DNA from: an uncultured Ruminococcus sp.
Lineage (GTDB): Bacteria > Bacillota > Clostridia > Monoglobales > Monoglobaceae
Reading direction: 5' to 3'
DNA length: 64,000 bases
Assembly (NCBI GenBank): GCA_902766745.1
Contig: CACXES010000046.1
Location: forward strand, 1-64,000
In this document: piece after piece, positions 1 to 8,100 of the stretch
How the letters are laid out: each line of letters begins with the position of its first letter
How positions within the stretch are numbered: the stretch's first letter is position 1
Notes under the pieces: model-generated
Databases searched by the model: none
What the model was told of the DNA's origin: nothing
Seen by the model: only the letters and a program-made list of their open reading frames with translations
Program-made: the position numbers and the translations under genes

Positions 1-121
1 ATATTTATATGAATTTACAGCCCGAAGCCCTGTTCCGACCTGCCGCTCCCGGTCGGCAATGTATAAATATTTCAAAAAATATGATTTATGTAAAAATGGG
101 GAAACTTAAATCGGTAAAGAC

Positions 122-150
122 TTGACATTGGATGAATTATAGGTTATAAT
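122..150 (+). promoter_or_regulatory. Sigma-A promoter of the MATE gene
   Basis: TTGACA at 122-127 and TATAAT at 145-150 with a 17-bp spacer, a perfect consensus match. Transcription would start near 157 and give a leader of about 100 nt before the MATE gene. Confidence 0.9.
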
Positions 151-250
151 CGATATCCGTAAAGGAAACGGACTTTACAGACGGATACAACGCCTTGATA
201 AGAATACGGCGATATATTCAAGACTTACGGATATTCGGAAACGGAGGGGA
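151..250 (+). promoter_or_regulatory. Structured 5' leader of the MATE gene (possible switch)
   Basis: ATATCCGTAA at 153-162 is perfectly complementary to TTACGGATAT at 225-234, just before the ribosome binding site (GGAGGGG, 243-249). A competing local hairpin pairs GTAAAG (159-164) with CTTTAC (173-178) and shares bases with the long stem, so the two cannot form together. An inner CGCC/GGCG hairpin lies at 191-211. The arrangement looks like a riboswitch or attenuator, but I cannot assign it to a known class. Confidence 0.45.
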
Positions 251-255
251 TTGTT

Positions 256-1596
256 ATTTTCAGAGACAGAGAGCTTACATCGGCAATAATAAAAATCGGT
301 ATACCTATCGGACTTCAGAATATGCTGACTTCGCTTTTGAATATGATAGACACAATAATGATAGGATCTATGGGTGACAGCGCAGTAGCTGCGGTCGGGC
401 TTGCAAACCAGTGGTTTTTTATCTATACGCTCGGTGTCTTTGGAATTGTCAGCGGCTCCACAATCTTTGTGGCGCAGTATTTCGGTAAGGGTGACATGGA
501 AAATCTACAGGTTCCCGTTGCGTATTCGATATTTTTGTGTGCAGTGCTGTCATGCGTGTTCGGATTTATGGCTATGCTTACCCCCGACACCGTAATGAGC
601 CTGTTTACCGGTGATTCGTCAACGGTGGCGGACGGCGTTCCTTACCTTAGGATTGCATCGATAAGCTATTTTATGCTGGCACTCAGCCTTCCGATTGCAA
701 CTGCGATGCGTACAACGGAATCGGCGGTCATTCCGCTGGTGGTTACCGGATCTGCTCTTTTGATAAACACGGCTTTGAATTATGTGCTGATTTACGGCCA
801 CCTCGGCGCACCCGCTCTCGGAGTGACCGGTGCCGCAATAGCCACAACCACAGCAAGGATAATTGAAACAGTGATAATTGTCGGCTTTACATTCTCGGAC
901 AGGGTGAAAATCAAAATCAAGGCGAAATACTTTAAAATTCGACGTGATTTTATCGGTAAATACATAAAGACCATTGCTCCCGTTGTCGGGAACGAGGCGA
1001 TGTGGGGGCTCGGCACAAGTATGTATAATGTAATGTTCGGACATACGAACAATGCCATAGTGGCGGCAAATCAGGTGTCCAAAAATCTTGAACAGATAAT
1101 CACCGCCTTGAGCATCGGTGTGGCAAGCGCAGGAGCCGTAATCGTCGGTCGGAAAATCGGTGAGAGAGAGCCGGAGGAGGCGTATGCCTACGGCGGAAAG
1201 TTTGCGATTCTGTCAAGTGTGACGGGGATTGGACTCGGTGTTGTAATGCTCGCCTTTATGCCGCTGTATCTGAAGCTGTTCTCCATCTCCCCGGAGGCAA
1301 AAAGATATGCGGAATACCTTATTGCCGCATATGCGATATTCATGGGATTCAAGATGTATAATTATATGAATATTGTCGGTATACTGCGCAGCGGCGGCGA
1401 TACAAGATTCTGTCTGATTTTAGACACCGGTTCGGTATGGCTGATCGGAGTGCTGCTGACATTTCTTGCCCTGTTTGTGTTTGATGCACCGTTTTGGGTT
1501 GTTGCGCTGTGCATTGTATCGGAGGAGCTTGTTAAGGCGACAGTGGGCTTTAAGCGATTTAAAAGCAAAAAGTGGATAAATGATTTGGTAAACTGA
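256..1596 (+). CDS. MATE family multidrug/Na+ antiporter
   Basis: Multidrug and toxic compound extrusion transporter of the inner membrane, expected to have 12 transmembrane helices. The N-terminal segment with LTSLLNMIDTIMIG and the repeat near residue 250 (AANQVSKNLEQI) are typical of the family. The first ATG in frame (322) would remove the first conserved helix. Homology extends upstream to a segment reading FRDRELTSAIIKIG, and there is no ATG, GTG or TTG in frame between the stops at 196-201 and codon 322. The best start is therefore ATT at 256, six bases after GGAGGGG, giving 446 residues, a normal family length. Substrate cannot be predicted. It is monocistronic, with its own promoter and a structured leader. 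Alternatives are a sequencing error at the start codon or use of 322. Confidence 0.85.
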   Translation: MFRDRELTSAIIKIGIPIGLQNMLTSLLNMIDTIMIGSMGDSAVAAVGLANQWFFIYTLGVFGIVSGSTIFVAQYFGKGDMENLQVPVAYSIFLCAVLSCVFGFMAMLTPDTVMSLFTGDSSTVADGVPYLRIASISYFMLALSLPIATAMRTTESAVIPLVVTGSALLINTALNYVLIYGHLGAPALGVTGAAIATTTARIIETVIIVGFTFSDRVKIKIKAKYFKIRRDFIGKYIKTIAPVVGNEAMWGLGTSMYNVMFGHTNNAIVAANQVSKNLEQIITALSIGVASAGAVIVGRKIGEREPEEAYAYGGKFAILSSVTGIGLGVVMLAFMPLYLKLFSISPEAKRYAEYLIAAYAIFMGFKMYNYMNIVGILRSGGDTRFCLILDTGSVWLIGVLLTFLALFVFDAPFWVVALCIVSEELVKATVGFKRFKSKKWINDLVN

Positions 1597-1647
1597 TGCT
1601 GTACATATCGAAATATGCGAAAATTGCATAATAATTTAAAAAAATAC

Positions 1648-1676
1648 TTGACATGGGTTAAAAGTTGGGTTATAAT
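1648..1676 (+). promoter_or_regulatory. Sigma-A promoter of the ylxM-ffh operon
   Basis: TTGACA at 1648-1653, 17-bp spacer, TATAAT at 1671-1676: a perfect consensus promoter. The transcript leader (about 1683-1833) begins with a hairpin pairing CTGTAAAG (1683-1690) with CTTTACAG (1699-1706). The MATE leader contains a very similar GTAAAG/CTTTAC hairpin. Confidence 0.9.
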
Positions 1677-1833
1677 TATAAGCTGTAAAGGGATTTAGCT
1701 TTACAGTTGGACGTGAATGAGACGTAATCCGTACGCAGACCGGCGTAAATGGATATAAGTCAGCGGAGATTTGAATAAAATGCGTTCCGATAAAATGCGT
1801 TCCGAGCGGATTCGGGAGAGGTCGGTGAGTAAA

Positions 1834-2208
1834 ATGGACAGAAATGCCGAAATGAGTCTTTTGTTTTCGTTTTACCGTAACATGCTTACACAGCGGCAGA
1901 TCGACTGTGTTGACCTGTATTATAACGAGGACTTATCTTTGTCCGAGATAAGCGAGAATTTGGGTATTACCAGGCAGGGAGTGCGTGATAACATAAAGCG
2001 TGCCGAGCATACAATGACGGACACCGAGGAAAGGCTCGGACTTGTGGCGAAATTCCTTGGAATTTCCGATAAGCTTCGGCGCATTGATGACATTATACGC
2101 GATATAGAAAAGTCGCCGAACATTCGATATCTGTCCGACGATATAAAGAGAAAAATCAACGAGATATTGATGATTATAGGTGATATAAACGAAGGGCAGT
2201 CGGATTAA
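1834..2208 (+). CDS. ylxM: YlxM/p13-like DNA-binding protein
   Basis: Small helix-turn-helix protein of the UPF0122/YlxM family (about 110-125 residues), always found directly upstream of ffh and linked to the signal recognition particle pathway. The helix-turn-helix is visible at LSLSEISENLGITRQGVRD, resembling sigma region 4. Start placed at ATG 1834 (MDRNAEMSLLF), which matches family starts. GTG 1825 or ATG 1771 are alternatives. The upstream stretch contains a direct repeat of ATAAAATGCGTTCCGA (about 1776-1806), so the extra in-frame ATGs there look like duplication products rather than starts. It stops 48 bases before ffh, in the same operon. Confidence 0.88.
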   Translation: MDRNAEMSLLFSFYRNMLTQRQIDCVDLYYNEDLSLSEISENLGITRQGVRDNIKRAEHTMTDTEERLGLVAKFLGISDKLRRIDDIIRDIEKSPNIRYLSDDIKRKINEILMIIGDINEGQSD

Positions 2209-2256
2209 ACAGGTCTTTGAGGCTGCCGAAATATTAATTAAATCGAGGTGAGAGGT

Positions 2257-3612
2257 ATGGCGTTTGAAAGTCTTTCCGATAAGCTGCAGAACACCTTTAA
2301 AAAGCTGCGCGGCAGGGGAAAGGTCAGCGAAAAGGATTTAAAGGACGCAATGCGTGAGGTTAAGCTGGCTCTTTTGGAGGCGGACGTTAACTTTAAGGTC
2401 GTAAAAGGCTTTGTAAAGAGCGTGTCGGAACGTGCCATGGGTGCGGAGGTAATGGAATCCCTCACTCCGGCGCAGCAGATAATAAAAATCGTAAACGAAG
2501 AACTGATTTCCCTTATGGGTGGAGAAGAGGCGAAGCTTAATGTGGCGTCAAAGCCTCCCATCGTTATAATGATGGCGGGTCTGCAGGGCGCAGGTAAGAC
2601 AACTACTGCGGCAAAGCTCGGCGGCTTGCTTAAAAAGCAGGGCAAGCGTCCGCTTCTGTGTGCCTGCGACGTATACCGCCCCGCTGCGGTACAGCAGCTT
2701 CAGGTAGTGGGCGGAAAGCTGGAGCTTCCGGTTTTTGCAAGAGAGGGAAGCCGTGATGCCGTCGGCATTGCCAAGGAGGGCTTGGCACACGCAATTGCCC
2801 ATGCGAACGATGTGCTTATTATTGATACGGCAGGTCGACTGCACATAGACGAAAAGCTTATGGAGGAGCTGAAGGAGATTTCGGCGGAGGTCAAACCGAC
2901 AGAGATTCTGCTCGTTGTTGACGCAATGACGGGACAGGATGCGGTAAACGTTGCCGAAAGCTTTAACGAGCAGCTTGAGATTAGCGGTGTGGTTCTGACG
3001 AAGCTTGACGGCGATACGAGAGGCGGTGCGGCACTGTCTGTCCGTTCGGTTACAAATAAGCCGATTAAGTTCTGCGGCATGGGTGAAAAGCTTACCGATT
3101 TGGAGGTATTTCACCCCGACAGAATGGCATCGAGAATACTCGGTATGGGTGATATGCTCAGCCTGATTGAAAAGGCGGAGCAGGCACTGGACATGAAAAA
3201 GGCAGAGGAGCTTGAACGCAAGCTTCGCTCACAGAGGTTCACCTTCAGCGACTTCCTTGACCAGATGGCGCAGATGAGGAATATGGGTTCCATGCAGGAT
3301 ATTTTGGGTATGCTGCCCGGGGTGGACAGAAATGCGCTTAAGAATGTTGACATAGACGAGAAGCGGCTTTCGCATATAGAGGCGATAATCACGTCAATGA
3401 CGCCGCGGGAGAGGGAGCTTACGGATAAGCTGACTCCGTCCCGCAAGGAGAGAATTGCCAAGGGAAGCGGCACAACAATGGCAGAGGTGAACAGCTTAAT
3501 CAAGCAGTTTGAGCAGATGCAGAAAATGATGAAGCAGCTCAGCGGAAGCATGGGCGGCAAGCGCGGTAAGCGGCGCGGAATGATGCGCGGCTTCGGAATG
3601 TTCGGAAGATAG
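2257..3612 (+). CDS. ffh: Signal recognition particle protein Ffh
   Basis: GTPase subunit of the signal recognition particle. It binds signal peptides of nascent membrane and secreted proteins and delivers ribosomes to FtsY. The order N domain, G domain, M domain is clear: P-loop GLQGAGKTTT near residue 107, DTAGR near 190, TKLDGDTRGGA near 247, and a methionine-rich C-terminus ending in RGMMRGFGMFGR. Length 451 is normal. ATG 2257 is preferred over GTG 2248 because GAGGTGAGAGG lies just before it and the protein then begins MAFESLSD. Second gene of the ylxM operon, followed by ribosome maturation genes. Confidence 0.98.
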   Translation: MAFESLSDKLQNTFKKLRGRGKVSEKDLKDAMREVKLALLEADVNFKVVKGFVKSVSERAMGAEVMESLTPAQQIIKIVNEELISLMGGEEAKLNVASKPPIVIMMAGLQGAGKTTTAAKLGGLLKKQGKRPLLCACDVYRPAAVQQLQVVGGKLELPVFAREGSRDAVGIAKEGLAHAIAHANDVLIIDTAGRLHIDEKLMEELKEISAEVKPTEILLVVDAMTGQDAVNVAESFNEQLEISGVVLTKLDGDTRGGAALSVRSVTNKPIKFCGMGEKLTDLEVFHPDRMASRILGMGDMLSLIEKAEQALDMKKAEELERKLRSQRFTFSDFLDQMAQMRNMGSMQDILGMLPGVDRNALKNVDIDEKRLSHIEAIITSMTPRERELTDKLTPSRKERIAKGSGTTMAEVNSLIKQFEQMQKMMKQLSGSMGGKRGKRRGMMRGFGMFGR

Positions 3613-3688
3613 CGTTCGGGAGTGTCGCCGCGATATAATAATTGAAAAATAATTAAATCATATATAATTTCTTTGGAGGTTTTACAAA

Positions 3689-3931
3689 ATGGCAGTTAAA
3701 ATTCGTTTAAAGAGAATGGGAGCAAAGCGTGCGCCCTTTTACCGTGTGGTTGTTGCGGACTCAAGATTTCCGCGTGACGGCAGATTTATCGAGCAGGTAG
3801 GAACCTACAACCCCATGACTGACCCGGCAACCTGCGAGTTTGACGCAGAGAAGATTCAGAAGTGGATCGGCAACGGGGCACAGCCTACCGATACGGTTAA
3901 GCGTCTGTTAAAAGAAAAGGGCATTATCTGA
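3689..3931 (+). CDS. rpsP: 30S ribosomal protein S16
   Basis: 80-residue S16 with the diagnostic start [19 protein letters not shown] and the [14 protein letters not shown] block. Component of the 30S subunit body. Strong GGAGG before ATG 3689. It lies 76 bases after ffh and 62 bases before khpA, in the widespread Firmicutes order rpsP-khpA-rimM-trmD. A weak TATAAT is present at 3663 but with poor spacing to a -35, so co-transcription with ffh is most likely. Confidence 0.98.
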   Translation: MAVKIRLKRMGAKRAPFYRVVVADSRFPRDGRFIEQVGTYNPMTDPATCEFDAEKIQKWIGNGAQPTDTVKRLLKEKGII

Positions 3932-3993
3932 TTTAACTTTGAAATCGGACAAGCAGCGTATATTTTGCGCTGTGATGAAAGGGGTTCCCGCAG

Positions 3994-4221
3994 ATGAAAG
4001 AGCTTTTGGAATTTATTGCAAAATCAATGGTAAGCAACCCGGATGCGGTTGAAGTTACCGTTACCGAGAAGGAGACGGCAACCGTACTCACTCTTCACGT
4101 TGCTGAGGAGGATATGGGTAAGGTTATCGGCAAGCAGGGAAGAATAGCAAAGGCTATCAGGACTGTTATTAAAGCGGCGGCAAGCGGCGGCAGCAAGAGA
4201 GTTGTTGTCGATATCGTCTGA
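3994..4221 (+). CDS. khpA: KH-domain RNA-binding protein KhpA (YlqC)
   Basis: 75-residue single KH domain protein with the GxxG loop GKQG in VIGKQGRIAKAIRTVI (residues about 47-62). KhpA homologues bind RNA, often with KhpB/Jag, and affect cell-wall growth and translation. Start ATG 3994 has AAAGGGG upstream. Typical position between rpsP and rimM. Confidence 0.95.
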   Translation: MKELLEFIAKSMVSNPDAVEVTVTEKETATVLTLHVAEEDMGKVIGKQGRIAKAIRTVIKAAASGGSKRVVVDIV

Positions 4222-4223
4222 CG

Positions 4224-4321
4224 TGCGCCCGGAAGGAGACGGCATTATCGTCTCCTTCTGTCTTATCGGCGCATTTGCGGCATATAATTAAGGAATCGTT
4301 TGGGCGGCAGCTTATGCCGCA
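4224..4321 (+). other. Intercistronic hairpins between khpA and rimM
   Basis: A nested structure: outer stem TGCGCC (4224-4229) with GGCGCA (4268-4273), inner stem GAAGGAGACG with CGTCTCCTTC (about 4232-4258). A second stem pairs TGCGGCATA (4275-4283) with TATGCCGCA (4313-4321). No T-run follows, so these are probably RNA processing or stability elements rather than terminators. Confidence 0.55.
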
Positions 4322-4350
4322 TATAAATTAATGAAAAGAACAGAGAGCAT

Positions 4351-4860
4351 ATGAAAAACGAAATACTTGAAATCGGCAGGGTGGTAAACACCCACGGCAT
4401 ACGCGGTGAGCTGAAAATTCAGCCGTGGTGCGATGACCCTGCAATATTTGATGAACTTGAATATATTTACATCGACGGCAGACGGTATGTAATTACCCGT
4501 TCGCGGTTTCACAAAACATGCGAGATTGTTGCCGTTGAGGGTATTGATAATATAAACGACGCAGAGCTTCTCAAAAACAAAATTGTGACCGTTGAGAGAG
4601 AGCAGCTCGGTGAGCTTCCGGAGGGAACGTATTATATCGCCGATATAATCGGACTTTCGGTTGTGACGGACACGGGTGCTGAGCTTGGAAAAATAGGTCA
4701 GGTTATCAGCACGGGAAGCAACGATGTTTACGAGGTGGAGCGAGAGGGGAAGAAGCCTTTGCTTCTGCCCGTTATAGACGAGGTTGTGAAAGAGGTCAAC
4801 ATAGATGAGGGCTATGTCACAGTATCGCTGATGAAGGGACTTGCGGATGATGAGGTTTGA
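4351..4860 (+). CDS. rimM: 16S rRNA processing protein RimM
   Basis: 169-residue ribosome maturation factor that binds S19 and helps the 30S head assemble. The N-terminal RimM barrel shows VVNTHGIRGELKI (residues 9-21) and the C-terminal PRC barrel shows GSNDVYEVEREGKKPLLLP (about 121-139). It overlaps the start of trmD by 11-14 bases, a sign of translational coupling. Confidence 0.97.
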   Translation: MKNEILEIGRVVNTHGIRGELKIQPWCDDPAIFDELEYIYIDGRRYVITRSRFHKTCEIVAVEGIDNINDAELLKNKIVTVEREQLGELPEGTYYIADIIGLSVVTDTGAELGKIGQVISTGSNDVYEVEREGKKPLLLPVIDEVVKEVNIDEGYVTVSLMKGLADDEV

Positions 4861-5593
4861 TATACTGACCCTTTTCCCGGATATGGTAGAGGCTGTCCTG
4901 GGCGACAGTATAATCGGCAGAGCGCGGAAAAAGGGGATTATTGAGATTAACTGTGTTCAGATACGCAATTTTGCGAATAATAAGCACAGACAGGTTGACG
5001 ATTATCCCTACGGCGGAGGAATGGGTATGGTGATGCAGCCGCAGCCGATTTATGACGCTTACATGAGCGTTTGCGAAGGTCTTGAGGAAAAGCCGCATAC
5101 GGTGTATATGTCGCCCCAGGGGCGCACCTTTCGCCAAAGCACTGCGAAGCGCCTTAGGAAGTATGAGCATACAGTGATTATATGCGGTCATTATGAGGGA
5201 GTTGACCAGAGGCTTTTGGATGAAATCGTTGATGAGGAAATCTCGATCGGTGATTTTGTCTTAACGGGCGGTGAGCTTGCGGCGGCAGCTGTCGTTGACG
5301 CAACGGCGAGGCTTGTGCCGGGAGTGCTGAAGGGTGAGGAATCATTTTCCGAGGAATCCCATTACGGCGGACTTCTGGAATATCCCCAGTACACACGCCC
5401 CGAGGTGTGGCATGGCAGACGTGTGCCGGAGATATTGCTGAGCGGACATCACAAAAATATTTGTGCTTGGAAACGCAGAATGTCGATTGTCAACACCTTT
5501 AAAAAGCGGAGGGGAATGTTGTCAAAGGCACGGCTCAGCGACGAAGAAAGGGCGTTTGTGGCCGAGCTTCGGGACGGAGCGCACGAAATCTAA
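4850..5593 (+). CDS. trmD: tRNA (guanine37-N1)-methyltransferase TrmD
   Basis: SPOUT-class enzyme that methylates G37 of tRNAs using S-adenosylmethionine and prevents +1 frameshifts. Visible motifs: MRFDILTLFPDM at the start, YMSPQGRTF (about 84-92), the trefoil-knot segments IICGHYEGVDQRL and SIGDFVLTGGELA, and the C-terminal DNA/RNA-binding helices with YPQYTRPEVW. ATG 4850 gives 247 residues. ATG 4847 is equally possible and has better spacing to AAGGGA (4834-4839). It overlaps rimM. rplS, which usually follows, is not here. Confidence 0.97.
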   Translation: MRFDILTLFPDMVEAVLGDSIIGRARKKGIIEINCVQIRNFANNKHRQVDDYPYGGGMGMVMQPQPIYDAYMSVCEGLEEKPHTVYMSPQGRTFRQSTAKRLRKYEHTVIICGHYEGVDQRLLDEIVDEEISIGDFVLTGGELAAAAVVDATARLVPGVLKGEESFSEESHYGGLLEYPQYTRPEVWHGRRVPEILLSGHHKNICAWKRRMSIVNTFKKRRGMLSKARLSDEERAFVAELRDGAHEI

Positions 5594-5644
5594 CAAAAAA
5601 TTCCGCTTTTTTTCGTCAAAATATAAAAAATTTTTTAAATATAG

Positions 5645-5673
5645 TTGTATTTAATGAGGTAATATGATAAAAT
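5645..5673 (+). promoter_or_regulatory. Probable promoter of the zinc-ribbon membrane protein gene
   Basis: TTGTAT at 5645-5650, 17-bp spacer, TAAAAT at 5668-5673. The leader of about 170 nt contains a hairpin pairing AAGCGGC (5793-5799) with GCCGCTT (5811-5817) shortly before the ribosome binding site. The rest of the 5594-5849 gap holds nothing else I recognise. Confidence 0.6.
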
Positions 5674-5849
5674 AGAATAAATAATATTTTGAACACGGCG
5701 GAAGGCTTGCTTATATCTGCGGATATTATGTCTTTCGGCGGCTGTTGTTATTTTAATTATTATTACAGAAATTATTAAAGGCGCAAAGATAAAAGCGGCG
5801 GCAGAGCCTTGCCGCTTCGGATATTTTAAACAGAAAGGCAGTGAAAGTG

Positions 5850-8087
5850 ATGAAATGTCCAAAATGTGGTATTAATTTGCTTGATCATATTGATGTGTGT
5901 CCGTTTTGCAAAACTCCCATTCCGAAGAATACGGAGAATGCGGAGGCTACGACAGAGGAAAAGCAGCCGGTACGGCAGCCTGCGTCGGTCGGAGGTAATA
6001 CCGGGAGGTATGCGGCGATTGATCCCGATAAGGACAGCTATGACTTTGATTTGCAGTACACGCTGACCTTCAGGGATTCGGGCGAGATAAAGCAGGCGAT
6101 AGCCGATATGGATGCCGAGATTAGCCGAGATTCTTCAAAGAAAAAGATTGAAACACATCGCGAGACCTCTGAGCCGCGGTATTCTCTGGAGGAAATGCAG
6201 GCGGCGGCTCTCCGTGCCCAGGAGCGGCGTGAACGCAGAAAGAACGCCGCGGAAGGCGGAAAGAGAAAGAGGCCTTCTCATGCGGAAAAGCGCAGGAGTG
6301 ACGCCCTTCGTGCCGCAAAGGCACCCAAGAGGGATAGGGGAACGCATATTTCAAAGGATGCGTCGGTTAAGTCCAAAAAGGGTCTTTTTATCGGCATCGG
6401 TGTTCTTGCGGCAGTGGTTGCGGTCATTGTCGGCGTGGTTAATGTTGTTTCGTATTTCGCACATAAGACCCCGGAATACCCGACCCTCTACACTAAGGGG
6501 AATGAATTGTATTCCTACTATGACGGTGATGAGATAAAGCTGAGCGGAAACTTTGTCACAGCACAGCTGGAGAATAGCTCTGATGCCAAAAAGGACGAGA
6601 GCGGAAAAACAAGCTCCTCGTCAAAGTCATCGACCACAAAAAAGCTTGTTGACCCGAAAGTACCTGAGTCAAAGAAGCTTTCAGAGAAGGATTTTATAAA
6701 AATTTCCGATGACGGCTCGGTTGTGTATTTCTTAGAGAATGTGAATATGAACACCGGTTCCGGTGACCTTGTCTATTACTTAAACGGCAAGGAAAAGAGC
6801 CGCACTGTTGTTACGCAGAACGTGTATTGTGATTTTACCATCAGTGCGGACGGTTCGACGGTGTTCTACCTTAAAAATACCGACGGAAGCGGCGGACATG
6901 GCGAGCTTTGTCGCTGGACGGCATCGGACAAGGCGGAAATGAGCATAGATACCGATATCACCTCGGGTAACTTCAAGCCCTCCGTTGACAGCATGAGCAT
7001 AACCTACATTAAAAACTTCAACCCGACGGTACATACGGGTGACCTGTTGTACACGGGGTTCGGAGAGGGCGCAGAGAAGCAGAAGCGCGTGGATGAGAAG
7101 GTTGCGTTTGTGTTTGGCACCACGGCAAAGAGCAATGTGTACTTCTATGCCAAGGACTACGATACCAAGAAGGGAACCTATAACCTCTATATTCAGAGCA
7201 CTACCGAGGGTCCCAAGTCTGTGGCTGAAAACGCATTTTTGGCACCGGTGATTTCGAAAAAGTCCGACTCGGCGTATATTTACAGTAATTACAGCAATAA
7301 CTTCCAGACTCTGAGCTATCTGGATTTGACAAACGGTTCCAATAACAAGCTGTCCGATGAGGTTTCGGAGATAGTTAGGGTCAGAAACGACGAGGGTGCC
7401 GTTGTGTTCTCGAGAGCCTATGAGACGGACAAGGCGGATTATTACTTTGTCAGTGCAAAGTCGCCGAATGTTCAGAAGGTTGCCACTGCGATAAATCTTG
7501 CTGCGGCAGCCGAGGATGCAAGAATGGTTCCGTTTGATGCAAGCGCTGACTTCTCGACGATTGCGTATGTCGGCGGCTATGACACGGAGAAAAAGAAGGG
7601 TGCGCTCTACACGCTCTCGGTGATAAACGATTATGCAAGCTCGGAAAAGAGAATTTCGGATGACGCATACACCTGCAATGTATCAAGCGACGGAGCCGTT
7701 GTCAGATTTGCATCCGGCTACAATGCGGAGCAGAACACGGTAAACATTGTGTCCTACTCAAATTCAAATACCCTGTCATTGGCAGACGGCGCAGGCATGG
7801 GAGCCTTTACCTTTGACAAGAGCGGTGAATATACCATATTTGCAAAGGATTTTGCGGAAGATCCGAATACAAATCGGAAGAGTGCAAGCATCAAGTCGGT
7901 CACAAGCAAGGCGAAGGTCAAGGATATCGACAATGCCGCTGCGGCATACGGCTTAAAGAGCGACGGAACAATCCTGCTTAAAAAAGAGGATACGGAAACC
8001 GGAAATATGTGCCTTTATACCTCCACGGTTAAGGGGGGCAAGCCCGATAAGATTGCAGACGGCATCACCAATGTGCTGTTCTATTAG
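5850..8087 (+). CDS. Zinc-ribbon, single-pass membrane protein with large beta-propeller-like domain
   Basis: 745 residues of unknown function. The first 25 residues form a zinc ribbon with two CxxC pairs (CPKC and CPFC). A long basic, charged segment follows. One transmembrane helix near residues 175-203 (LFIGIGVLAAVVAVIVGVV) is followed by a Ser/Lys/Thr linker (about 250-270) and some 480 residues with repeated strand motifs of the type DGSxVxFL (SDDGSVVYFLENV, ADGSTVFYLKN, SSDGAVVRFASG), like PD40/WD40-type or DUF5050 propellers. The predicted topology is ribbon inside, propeller outside. ATG 5850 is preferred to GTG 5841 because AGAAAGG (5832-5838) is then 11 bases upstream. Fourteen bases separate it from nadD. 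Possibly an envelope sensor or scaffold; no catalytic motif is seen. Confidence 0.75.
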   Translation: MKCPKCGINLLDHIDVCPFCKTPIPKNTENAEATTEEKQPVRQPASVGGNTGRYAAIDPDKDSYDFDLQYTLTFRDSGEIKQAIADMDAEISRDSSKKKIETHRETSEPRYSLEEMQAAALRAQERRERRKNAAEGGKRKRPSHAEKRRSDALRAAKAPKRDRGTHISKDASVKSKKGLFIGIGVLAAVVAVIVGVVNVVSYFAHKTPEYPTLYTKGNELYSYYDGDEIKLSGNFVTAQLENSSDAKKDESGKTSSSSKSSTTKKLVDPKVPESKKLSEKDFIKISDDGSVVYFLENVNMNTGSGDLVYYLNGKEKSRTVVTQNVYCDFTISADGSTVFYLKNTDGSGGHGELCRWTASDKAEMSIDTDITSGNFKPSVDSMSITYIKNFNPTVHTGDLLYTGFGEGAEKQKRVDEKVAFVFGTTAKSNVYFYAKDYDTKKGTYNLYIQSTTEGPKSVAENAFLAPVISKKSDSAYIYSNYSNNFQTLSYLDLTNGSNNKLSDEVSEIVRVRNDEGAVVFSRAYETDKADYYFVSAKSPNVQKVATAINLAAAAEDARMVPFDASADFSTIAYVGGYDTEKKKGALYTLSVINDYASSEKRISDDAYTCNVSSDGAVVRFASGYNAEQNTVNIVSYSNSNTLSLADGAGMGAFTFDKSGEYTIFAKDFAEDPNTNRKSASIKSVTSKAKVKDIDNAAAAYGLKSDGTILLKKEDTETGNMCLYTSTVKGGKPDKIADGITNVLFY

Positions 8088-8100
8088 TTCGGGGAAATAT

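Noticed and set aside
3642-3668. Promoter directly upstream of rpsP
   Set aside because: TTGAAA and TATAAT are only 15 bp apart and the leader would start inside the ribosome binding site; operon read-through is more likely.
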